NCBI RefSeq assembly: GCF_003255815.1 | Contig: NC_037670.1 | Span: forward strand, 56,902,484-56,966,483 | Origin: Theropithecus gelada | Lineage: Eukaryota; Chordata; Mammalia; Primates; Cercopithecidae | DNA length: 64,000 nt | Direction: 5' to 3' | Shown: one piece after another, positions 55,757 to 64,000 of the stretch | Position numbering within the stretch: the first letter of the stretch is position 1 | Layout of the letters: each line of letters starts with the position of its first letter | Position numbers and translations under genes: made by a program | Notes under the pieces: generated by a model | Databases searched by the model: none | The model's input: the letters and a program-made list of their open reading frames with translations, nothing else | What the model was told of the DNA's origin: nothing

Positions 55757-58124
55757 AGCCAGCAGCACATCAAAAAGCTTATCCACCACGATCAAGTGGG
55801 CTTCATCCCTGGGATGCAAGGCTGGTTCAACATATGCAAATCAATAAATGTAATCCAGCATATAAACAGAACCAAAGACAAAAACTACATGATTATCTCA
55901 GTAGATGCAGAAAAGGCCTCTGACAAAATTCAACAGCCCTTCATGCTAAAAACTCTCAATAAATTCGGTATTGATGGAACGTATCTCAAAATAATAAGAG
56001 CTATTTACGACAAACCCACAGCCAATATTATACTGAATGGGCAAAAACTAGAAGCATTCCCTTTGAAAACTGGCACAAGACACGGATGCCCTCTCTCACC
56101 AATCCTATTCCACAGAGTGTTGGAAGTTCTGGCTAGGGCAATCAGGCAAGAGAAAGAAAGAAAGGGTATTCAATTAGGAAAAGAAGTCAAATTGTCCCTG
56201 TTTGCAGATGACATGATTGTATATTTAGAAAACCCCATCGTCTCAGCCCAAAATCTCCTTAAGCTGATAAGCAACTTCAACAAAGTCTCAGGATACAAAA
56301 TCAATGTGCAAAAATCACAAGCATTCTTATACACCAGTAACAGATAAACAGAGAGCCAAATCATGAATGAACTCCCATTAACAATTGCTTCAAAGAGAAT
56401 AAAATACCTAGGAATCCAATTTACAAGGGATGTGAAGGAGAACTACAAACCACTGCTCAGTGAAATAAAAGAGGACACAAGCAAATGGAAGAACATACCA
56501 TGCTCATGGACAGGAAGAATCAATATCGTGAAAATGGCCATACTGCCCAAGGTAATTTATAGATTCAATGCCATCCCCATTAAGCTACGAATGAGTTTCT
56601 TCACAGAATTGGAAAAAACTGCTTTAAAGTTCATATGGAACCAAAAAAAGAGCCTGCATTGCGAAGACAATCCTAAACCAAAAGAACAAAGCTGGAGGCA
56701 TCACGCTACCTGACTTCAAACTATACTACAAGGCTACAGTAACCAAAACAGCATGGTACTGGCACCAAAACAGAGATAGGCCAATGGAACAGAACAGAGC
56801 CCTCAGAAATAATACCACACATCTACAGCCATCTGATCTTTGACAAACCTGACAAAAACAAGAAATGGGGAAAGGATTCACTATTTAATAAATGCTGCTG
56901 GGAAAATTGGCTAGCCATAAGTAGAAAGCTGAAACTGGATGCTTTCCTCACCCCTCATACGAAAATTAATTCAAGATGGATTAGAGACTTAAATGTTAGA
57001 CCTAAAACCATAAAAACCCTAGAAGAAAACCTAGGTGATACCATTCAGGACACAGGCATGGGCAAGGACTTCATGTCTAAAACACCAAAAGCAATGGCAA
57101 CAGAAGCCAAAATTGACAAATGGGATCTAATTAAACTAAAGAGCTTCTACACAGCAAAAGAAACTACCATCAGAGTGAACAGGCAACCTACAGAATGGGA
57201 GAAAATTTTTGCAATCTACTCATCTGATAAAGGGCCAATATCCAGAACCTACAAAGAACTCAAACAAATTTACAAGAAAAAAGCGAACAACCCCATCAAA
57301 AAGTGGGCAAAGGATATGAACAGACACTTCTCAAAAGAAGACATTCATACAGCCAACAGACACATGAAAAAATGCTCATCATCACTGGCCATCAGAGAAA
57401 TGCAAATCAAAACCACAATAAGATACCATCTCACACCAGTTAGAATGGCAATCATTAAAAAATCAGGAAACAACAGGTGCTGGAGAAGATGTGGAGAAAC
57501 AGGAACACTTTTACACTGTTGGTGGAACTGTAAACTAGTTCAACCATTATGGAAAATAGTGTGGCGCTTCCTCAAGGATCTAGAACTAGAAATACCATTT
57601 GACCCAGCCATCCCATTACTGGGTATATACCCAAAGGATTATAAATCATGCTGCTATAACAACACATGCACACGTATGTTTATTGCAGCACTATGCACAA
57701 TATCAAAGACTTGGAATCAACCCAAATGTCCATCAGTGACAGACTCGATTAAGAAAATGTGGCACATATACACCACGGAATACTATGCAGCCATAAAAAA
57801 GGATGAGTTCATGTCCTTTGTAGGGACATAGATGCAACTGGAAACCATCATTCTCAGCAAACTATCGCAAGAACAGAAAACCAAACACCTCATGTTCTCA
57901 CTCATAGGTGGGAATTGAATGATGAGATCACTTGGACACAGGAAGGGGAACATCACACACCGGGGCCTATTGTGGGGATGGGGGAGGGATAGCATTAGGA
58001 GATATGCCTAATGTAAATGACAAGTTAATGGGTGCAGCACACCAACATGGCACATGTATACATATGTAACCTGCACGTTGTGCACATATACCCTACAACT
58101 TAAAGTATAGTGAAAAAAAAAAAA
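55757..58124 (+). mobile_element. 5'-truncated L1PA LINE
   Basis: About 2.37 kb covering the second half of ORF2 (from the reverse transcriptase, including the FADDM catalytic stretch near 56203, to the C-terminus) and the L1 3' UTR. It ends 'acatatgtaacctgcacg...' and poly-A. 'aaaagaattta' target duplications lie at both ends. ORF2 is broken by a TAA at 56345-56347, a frameshift near 56690-56710 and a TAG after 57828, so it cannot move. It is a later insertion into the GUSB pseudogene intron. The exact L1PA subfamily is not determined. Confidence 0.95.
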
Positions 58125-58130
58125 GAATTT

Positions 58131-58280
58131 AGGCTGGGTGTGGTGGCTAATGCCTGTCACCACAAGCACTTTGGGAGGCCAAGGTGGGCGAATCGCTTGA
58201 GCTGAAAGTTCAAGATACACCTGGGCAACATAGTGAGACCCTGTCTCAAGAAAAATAAGTGAAATAAATAAGTAAATAAG
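58131..58280 (+). repeat. Alu left-monomer fragment
   Basis: Sense Alu piece, with an AAAT-type tail. Confidence 0.88.
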
Positions 58281-58369
58281 AATTTAAACAAAAGTCACAG
58301 CAAAGGTGATGCAGCATAGAGCAATTTATTGCAATGGAAAAAGTGTTTCAACAGTTAAATACAGAATAG

Positions 58370-58632
58370 CCTGGGCGCAGTGGCTCATGCCTGTAATCCC
58401 AGCACGTTCAGAGGCCGAGGCGGGTGGATCACTTGAGCTCAGGATTTCAAACCAGCCTGGCCAACATTAGCTGGGCATGGTGGCGTGTTGCTGTAATACC
58501 AGCTACTCGGGAGGTTGAGATGGGAGAATTGCTTGAACTCGGGATATGGAGGTGGCAGTGAGCTGAGATTGCAACACTGCACTCCAGCCTGGGTGACAGA
58601 GCGAGACCTCTTCTCAAAAAAAAAAAAAAATA
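58370..58632 (+). repeat. Alu with internal deletion
   Basis: Sense Alu missing the A-rich middle ('ggccaacattagctgggc'). Confidence 0.92.
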
Positions 58633-58907
58633 ATGAAGTGTAAAATACACGGTTCACCCTGAGAGAAAGAATTCAGGGCAGGCTGCTCGTAAGGATGAGA
58701 CGGCGCTGATTATTACTGGCGAAACTCCCTTTCTGAGGGTCTTACTTGATAAATTCTTAAGGAGCTGGGAAGAGGTGTTACTCTAAGCACGTTCTGGGTC
58801 ATCCTCTTGGTGCACATGTGCAGTAGCTGTACTTGCTTGTTTACACATGTCTCAGCGCCGTGGTTGGCACATAGTCCCTTCCTTCACTACCTACCCTGCC
58901 TGAAGAT
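58633..58907. other. GUSB pseudogene intron 4, no feature
   Basis: Non-repeat intronic sequence. Confidence 0.5.
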
Positions 58908-59157
58908 CATAGCTCACTGCAGCCCTGAACTCCTGTCTCAAGCATTCTTCCTACTTCAGCCTCCCAAGTAGCTGCGGCTTCTGGGGCTGCTGGGACTGCA
59001 GGCATGCACCACCACACCTGGCTAATTTTTTGTATTTTTAGGGAAGAAGTGCTTTTCTTATGTTACCCAGGCTGGTCTTGAACTCTTGGGCTCAAGCAAT
59101 CCTTCCACCCCAGCCTCCCCAGGTGTTGGGATTACAGGTGTGACCACTGCGCCTGGC
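58908..59157 (-). repeat. Alu lacking its 3' end
   Basis: Antisense Alu from 'atcatagctcactgcag' to 'tgcgcctggcc'. Confidence 0.9.
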
Positions 59158-59191
59158 CAAAAAAAATTTTTTTTTCAATTAAAAGAAAAGG

Positions 59192-59510
59192 CACCAGACA
59201 CGGTGGTTCACACCTGTAATCCTAGCAATTTGGGAGGCTGAGGCGGGAGGATCACCTGAGGTCACGTGTTGGAGACCAGCCTGGCCAACATGGCAAAACT
59301 CCATCTCTACTAAAAATACAAAATTAGCCAGGCATGGTGGTGCGCACCTATAATCCCAGGTACTTGGAAGGCTGAGGCAGGAGAATCACCTGAATCCTGG
59401 AGATGGAGGTTGCAGTGAGCCGAGATCACACCACTGAACTCCCAATATGGGGGACAGAGAGAGACTCTGTCTCAAAAAAAAAAAAAAAAATTTATATTAA
59501 AAAAAAAGCA
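59192..59510 (+). repeat. Alu, full length
   Basis: Sense Alu ending in two A runs. Confidence 0.92.
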
Positions 59511-59614
59511 ACAGAAACAAATGGCTGCCTGGGAGTGGTGGCTGTGGGGTACTCCTGTTTGTGTGGCCCAGGCCATATTCCTCCCTCAGCTCTGGTCTCT
59601 CTTGCCTCCTGTAG

Positions 59615-59802
59615 GGCCAGTGAATGACCAGATCTCCGTCAAGTGCAGTAAACAGTTTGAGTTGGAAGTGCGTCTTTTGGATGCAGAAAACAAAGTCATG
59701 GTCAATGAAGTGAGGACCCAGGGCCAGCTGAAGGTGCCAGTTGCCAGCCTCTTGTGGCCGTACTTGATGCACGAATGCTCGACCTATCTATACTCGTTGG
59801 AG
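59615..59802 (+). pseudogene. GUSBP: GUSB pseudogene exon 5
   Basis: The frame is open across the exon (FELEVRLLDAENKVMVNEV, LWPYLMHECSTYLYSLE). Acceptor 'cctgtag' and donor 'gtaatg' look usable. Confidence 0.95.
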
Positions 59803-59947
59803 GTAATGATGGCTGGGACTCGCTTAAGGGAGGTCTTTTGCTCCCATTTGGTGGCCCTGGCTTCAGCAGGAGCCCAGGACAGGTGAACAGGCAGGTGCTT
59901 TTCTCTGAGCTTTCTGATGTTTCCCACCCTTGGTGGGAAGCCCAGGT

Positions 59948-60546
59948 TTTTGTTTGTTTGTTTTGAGATGGTCTCACTCTGTCACCCAGGCTGGAGTGCA
60001 ATGGCCTGATTACAGCTCACTGCAGCCTTGAGCTCCCAGACTGCAGCAATCCTACCTTGGCCTCCTGAGTAGTTGGGACTACAAGCACATGCCACTATGC
60101 CTGGCTAATATAAAAAAATTTTTTGTAGGCCAGGCATGGTGGCTCACACCTGTAATCTCAGCACTTTGGGAGGCCGAGGCGGGTGGATCACTTGAGGCCA
60201 GGAGTTTGAAAGCAGGCTGGCCAACATGGTGAAACCCTGTCTCTACTAAAAATACGAAAATTTGCTGGGCACAGTGGTGCACACCTGTAATCCCAGCTAC
60301 TAAGGAGGCTGAGGCAGGAGAATTGCTTGAACTTGGGAGGCAGAGGCTGCAGTGAATTGAGATCACGCCACTGCACTCCAGCCTTGGCAACAGAGTGAGA
60401 CTGTCTTAAAAAAAAAAAAAATTCTTTTTTAGAGATGGGGGTCTTACTCTGTTGCCAAGCTGGTCTTGAACTCCTGGACTGAAGTGATCCTCCTCCCTTA
60501 GCCTCCCAAAGCATGGGAACTCTAGGCATGAGCCACCTCATCTGGT
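59948..60546. repeat. Antisense Alu split by a sense Alu
   Basis: Outer antisense Alu at 59948-60128 and 60421-60546; a sense Alu at 60129-60420 lies inside its middle A-rich linker region. Confidence 0.9.
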
Positions 60547-60739
60547 CAAGGGGAAGGCCTGGATTTGAAGGACAGGTCCCAGGGTCAGCCAGGGAAAGGC
60601 AGAGCCTCTGTTTGCTGCATCTCTCTGCTTGCAGCCCTGAGGCAGCTGCTGGGGTACACGAGGGGCTTTCCTGCCGGAGGGCGGGCCGGATGGGGCTCAG
60701 GCTGTCGGGTGCTCACACCTGGCGCTTTGGCTGTCGTAG

Positions 60740-60892
60740 GTGCGGCTGACTGCACAGACGTCACTGGGGCCTGTGTCTGACTTCTACACACTCCCTGTGG
60801 AGATCTGCACTGTGGCTGTTATTGAGAGCCAGTTCCTCATCAATGGGAAACCTTTCTATTTCCACAGCATCAACAAGCACGAGGATGCAGAC
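60740..60892 (+). pseudogene. GUSBP: GUSB pseudogene exon 6
   Basis: Open frame of 51 codons (VRLTAQTSLGPVSDFYTLPV, NKHEDAD). The expected donor GT right after GAC reads CT, so normal splicing would fail. Confidence 0.94.
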
Positions 60893-61131
60893 CTGCATTT
60901 GTGCCCCTGGGTCTTCGTGGGGGCTTCTGGTCACCTTCCACTTTCGCCTTCCCTGTGTCCCGCAGTTGAGGGCAGCTCAGGGCAATGAGGCAAATGGCTC
61001 CAAACTGCCCCATGGTGGTGCCGGTGCTTGGGCTGGAGAGGGGGCTCATGGGGTGGCTCTCCAGGGTCCTGGCTCTCGGAGGAAGTGCAGCTTCGACAGG
61101 GAAAGGGTCATTTGGCTCTGCTGTCTCCTAG

Positions 61132-61313
61132 ATGCGAGGGAAGGGCTTCGACTGGCCACTGCTGGTGAAAGACTTCAGCCTGCTTCTCTGGCTTGGTGCC
61201 AACACCTTCCACACCAGCCACTACCCCTAGGTGGAGGAAGTGCTGCAGATATGTGACTGCTATGGGATTGTGGTCATCAATGAGTAGTGTCCCACCGTGG
61301 GCCTGGTGCTGCC
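61132..61313 (+). pseudogene. GUSBP: GUSB pseudogene exon 7
   Basis: Reads MRGKGFDWPLLVKDFSLLLW, then TAG at 61228-61230 and a second TAG at 61285-61287 just before the Cys of the DECP region. The donor GT appears as AT ('gccatgagtcc'). Confidence 0.95.
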
Positions 61314-61397
61314 ATGAGTCCCCACCACGCCCCCGCTCCACCTGCCCAGCCCATGGGCCGCACTGTGACCCTCTGTCCCTTTCCTCCTGGCCCGCAG

Positions 61398-61542
61398 GCA
61401 GCTCTTCAATTGTGTCTATGCATCAACACACGTGGCTGATGGAGGAACTGGTGTGCAGGGACAAGAACCACCATGCTGTGGTGAAGTGGTCTATGGCCAA
61501 CGAGCCTGCATCCTACCTGGAATCTGCCGGCTACTACTTCCA
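61398..61542 (+). pseudogene. GUSBP: GUSB pseudogene exon 8
   Basis: Acceptor 'ggcccgcag'. A 2-base deletion near the FFNNV position shifts the frame. Then MHQHTWLMEELVCRDKNHHA and WSMANEPASYLESAG, keeping the NEP motif. Donor 'gtgagt' follows. Confidence 0.95.
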
Positions 61543-61720
61543 GTGAGTGCCCCCTGCCTGCTATGGGCTGGATCGGGAAGGAGACCCAGGCAGGTGGCTG
61601 GCTGGGGTGGGCGTATGCTGTTCAAGATCAGCCTCTTGTCCCAGTCCAATGGGAGGGCCGTCCATACCCGGACAGTTCAGGGGACCAAATACCTACTCAC
61701 CCAAATTGTGGTTTTCTTTT

Positions 61721-61785
61721 TCTTTCTTTCATTTTTTTTTGAGACAGAGTCTTGCTGTGTCATCCAGGCTGGAGTGTTGTGGCAG
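61721..61785 (-). repeat. Alu fragment at the edge of the GUSB-derived block
   Basis: The antisense Alu stops after 'caggctggagtgttgtgg'; L1 sequence follows. This is a duplication or rearrangement boundary. Confidence 0.85.
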
Positions 61786-62352
61786 ATATTATCCAAGACC
61801 ACTGAGGCAGTATGAGTCTGCTAGAATCAGTGTTACTGGACTTAGGGTACTCCCTAGTAAATTCCCTTTGAATACTTAGAAAACCTTCTCAAGAAGAACA
61901 GGCACAACTGAGCCCAGAATGCAAAGACTACAATAAATATCTAACTCTTCAATGCCCACATATAGATGAACAATGACAAGCATCAAGACCATCCCAGAAA
62001 ACATGACCTCACCAAATGAACCATATAAGGCACTAAAGACCAATCCCAATCACACATCTCAGGACAGAGATATGTAACCTTTCAGAGAACTCAAAATAGC
62101 TGTTTTAGAAGAGCTCAATGAAAATCAAGATAACAGAGAAAAGAAATCCAGAATCACATTAGACAAATTTACCAAAGAGATTAAAATAATTTTTAAAAAT
62201 CAAGCAGAAATACTGAAACTGAAAAATTTAATTGACATACTGAAGAATGCATTAGAGTCTCTTAACAGCAGAACTGGTCAAGCAGAAGAAAAAATTAGTG
62301 AACTTGAAGAAAGCTATTTGAAAATACAGTTAGAGCAGACAAAAGAAAAATG

Positions 62353-62645
62353 AGGCTGCGTGTGGTGGCTCACACCTGTAATCCCAGCACTTTGGGAGGC
62401 CAAGACGGGCGGATCACGAGGTCAGGAGATCGAGAACATCCTGGCTAGCATGGTGAAACCCCATCTCTACTAAAAAACATACAAAAAATTAGCCGGGCAT
62501 GGTGGTGGGTGCCTGTAGTCCCAGCTACTCGGGAGGCTGAGGCAGGAGAATGGCGTGACCCCGGGAGGCGGAGTTTGCAGTGAGCTGAGATTGCGCCACT
62601 GCACTCCAGCCTGGGAGACAGAGCGAGACTCCATCTCAAAAAGAA
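62353..62645 (+). repeat. AluY-type element in L1
   Basis: Low-divergence sense Alu with 'gatcacgaggtcaggag' and 'atggcgtgaccccggg'. Confidence 0.94.
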
Positions 62646-63215
62646 AGAGAAAAAAAAATAAAAGAAAAGGAAAATGAAACTAAAAATAAAGTGCGCCTAA
62701 GAGATCTAAAAATAGCCTCAAAACGGCAAATCTAAGAGTTATTGGCCTTAAAAAGGAGGCAGAGAGAGAGAGGGATAGGAAGAGAAAGACTACTCAAAGG
62801 GATAATATCAGGGAACGTCTCAAACCTAGAGAAAAATATCAATGTTCAAGTACAAGAAGGTTATAGAACACCAAGCAGATTTAACCCATAGAAGACTACC
62901 TCAAGGCATGTGATAATCAAACTCCCAAAGGTCAAGGATAAAGAAAGGATCCTAAAAGCAGCAAGAGAAAACAAACAAACATACGATGGAGCTTCAACGT
63001 GTCTGGCAGCACACCTTTCAGTGAAAACCTTACAGGCCGAGAGAGAGTGGCATGACATATGTAAAATGCTGAAGAAGAAAACCTTTTAGCCAAGAATGGT
63101 ATAACCAGCAAAAATATCCTACAAACATGAAGGATAAATGAAGACTTTCCTAGACAAATAAAAGTTGAAGGATTTCATTAACACCAAACCTGTCTTAAAA
63201 TAAATACTAAAGAGA

Positions 63216-63264
63216 ATTCATATATATAAAATATATATATAATATATATTATATATATATATAT
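63216..63264. repeat. TA-rich simple repeat
   Basis: ATATATAA/TATAT alternation of about 49 bases, self-complementary. Confidence 0.9.
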
Positions 63265-63299
63265 GAAACCATTTGAAGGTACAAGACTCACTGGTAATA

Positions 63300-63703
63300 T
63301 TAGGTTAACTCAAGAGGAACTGTGGGCCAGGCACAGTGGCTCATGCTTGTAATCCCAGCACTTTGAGAGGCTGAGGCTCACGAGGTCAGGAGTTCGAGAC
63401 CAGCCTGGTCAACATAGTGAAACCCCATCTCTACTAAAAATACAAAAATTAGCTGGGCATGGTGGTGGGCACCCACCTAAGTACCTAAGTAATCCCAGCT
63501 ACTCAGAAGGCTGAGGCAGGAGAACTGCTTGAACCTGGGAGGCGGAGGTTGCAGTGAGCTGAGATCACGCCATTGCACTCCAGCCTGGCCGACAGAGCTA
63601 GACTCCGTCTCAAAGACAAAAAGAGGAACTGTGTTTTTTGCCATTACTTTTAATGCCATAACTTTTAATAGCAAAAACTGCAACTACTTTTGCACCAACC
63701 TAA
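63300..63703. mobile_element. MADE1 split by an Alu
   Basis: Left 'ttaggtt' with TA before it and right 'cttttgcaccaacctaa' with TA after it bound the element. A sense Alu (63325-63620) with 'aagaggaactgtg' duplications lies inside. The left arm is more diverged than the right. Confidence 0.85.
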
Positions 63704-64000
63704 TAGTAAGCATACAGATACACATGGAATGTTAAAACAAGCTTATTGTGATGGGTAAAGCGCTCATATCTGGAGTAGAAATACTAAAAAGTAAACGTAT
63801 CAAAAATAATAAGTACAACAACTTTTCAAGACATAGACAGTATAAGATATAAATAGAAATTTTAAAAATATTAATAAAGTGGAGGGATGAAATTAAAGTG
63901 TAAAGTTTTTATTAGTTTTTGCTTGTTTGTTAGTTTCTTTGTTCATTTATGCAATCAGGGGTAAGTTGTAATCAGTTTAAAATAATGAGTTATAAGATGT

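Larger units (their letters stand above)
52346..61785 (+). pseudogene. GUSBP: Unprocessed, partial GUSB (beta-glucuronidase) pseudogene, exons 2-8
   Basis: GUSB encodes the lysosomal glycosyl hydrolase (GH2 family) that removes glucuronic acid from glycosaminoglycans. Here seven segments in correct order match its exons 2 to 8 and are separated by introns with mostly normal AG/GT borders, so this is a genomic duplicate and not a retrocopy. Exon 1 and exons 9-12 are not seen. The end of exon 8, the NEPASYLESAGYY stretch, keeps the NEP catalytic motif (the acid/base Glu in the parent), but the later nucleophile exon is missing. Lesions include TAG codons in exons 2 and 7, small frameshifting deletions in exons 2, 3 and 8, and altered donors after exons 6 and 7. 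Homology ends in intron 8, where an Alu fragment meets old L1 sequence near 61785. The left edge at 52346 is approximate: it is where non-Alu DNA begins. GUSB pseudogenes are common in primates. Confidence 0.95.
61800..64000 (+). mobile_element. Older primate L1, ORF1 region, interrupted
   Basis: 'cttagggtactccctagtaa', 'catcaagaccatccc', 'tgacatactgaagaatgc' and 'aagtacaagaaggttataga' follow the 5' UTR/ORF1 part of L1PB/L1MA-type LINEs in order. The frame is broken by many stops. An AluY-type element (62353-62640), a MADE1 and another Alu interrupt it. It runs off the window end. Confidence 0.75.

Noticed and set aside
55796..57831. Three consecutive frames resembling a reverse-transcriptase protein, considered as a retron or group II intron
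   Set aside because: The sequence and 3' end are those of a decayed L1PA LINE ORF2.
1..64000. CRISPR arrays, tRNA/rRNA genes, operons or phage-like modules
   Set aside because: None seen by eye. The sequence is typical repeat-rich primate DNA.

Overview
This is a primate nuclear DNA window with no intact protein-coding gene that I can support. It is very rich in interspersed repeats, with more than 70 Alu copies or fragments, and most open frames on either strand run through Alus. The young Alus (about 7295-7584, 31352-31660, 49334-49633, 52590-52898) carry changes I associate with Old World monkey AluY (AluYRa-like): 'caggcttgagcc', 'ggctagtttttt' and 'tggccggatctcagc'. I infer a cercopithecid such as a macaque, baboon or relative. 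Two isolated N characters (6969 and 47442) mark unresolved joins, and each is flanked by redundant sequence, so the assembly is probably wrong locally at both points.

Layout. 1-18 kb: Alus, ancient MIR/L2-like pieces, a MER1 DNA transposon split by a solo ERV LTR (4478-5594), a near-perfect 325-bp inverted repeat around the first N, an AT-rich foldback in an Alu tail (10.0-10.4 kb), a second solo ERV LTR (16028-16497) and a perfect MADE1 hairpin (17038-17091). 18.4-20.6 kb: a CpG-rich block of about 1.35 kb leading into a processed RNASET2 pseudogene. 20.6-34 kb: mostly old single-copy DNA with L1, MIR, MER5 and a THE1 LTR. 34.1-37.0 kb: an old inverted duplication in which only one arm carries a MER1 insertion. 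38.5-39.0 kb: an Alu holding an inverted copy of its own 3' flank. 42.2-46.3 kb: ERV remnants, including a class II (HERV-K-like) solo LTR with a 6-bp target duplication. 46-52.3 kb: an almost continuous Alu cluster. 52.3-61.7 kb: an unprocessed partial GUSB pseudogene (exons 2-8) whose intron 4 holds a 5'-truncated L1PA. 61.8-64 kb: the 5' (ORF1) part of an older L1, broken by Alus and a MADE1.

The recognisable genes are dead copies. The GUSB duplicate has in-frame stops, small deletions and damaged splice donors. The RNASET2 retrocopy has a stop codon and a lost catalytic histidine. I see no tRNA, rRNA, CRISPR array or prokaryote-like gene cluster, and no convincing new biological system. 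The most unusual signals are structural: three or four local inverted duplications or insertions of different ages, an unidentified 349-bp segment bounded by perfect 19-bp inverted ends, and two assembly-join artefacts.
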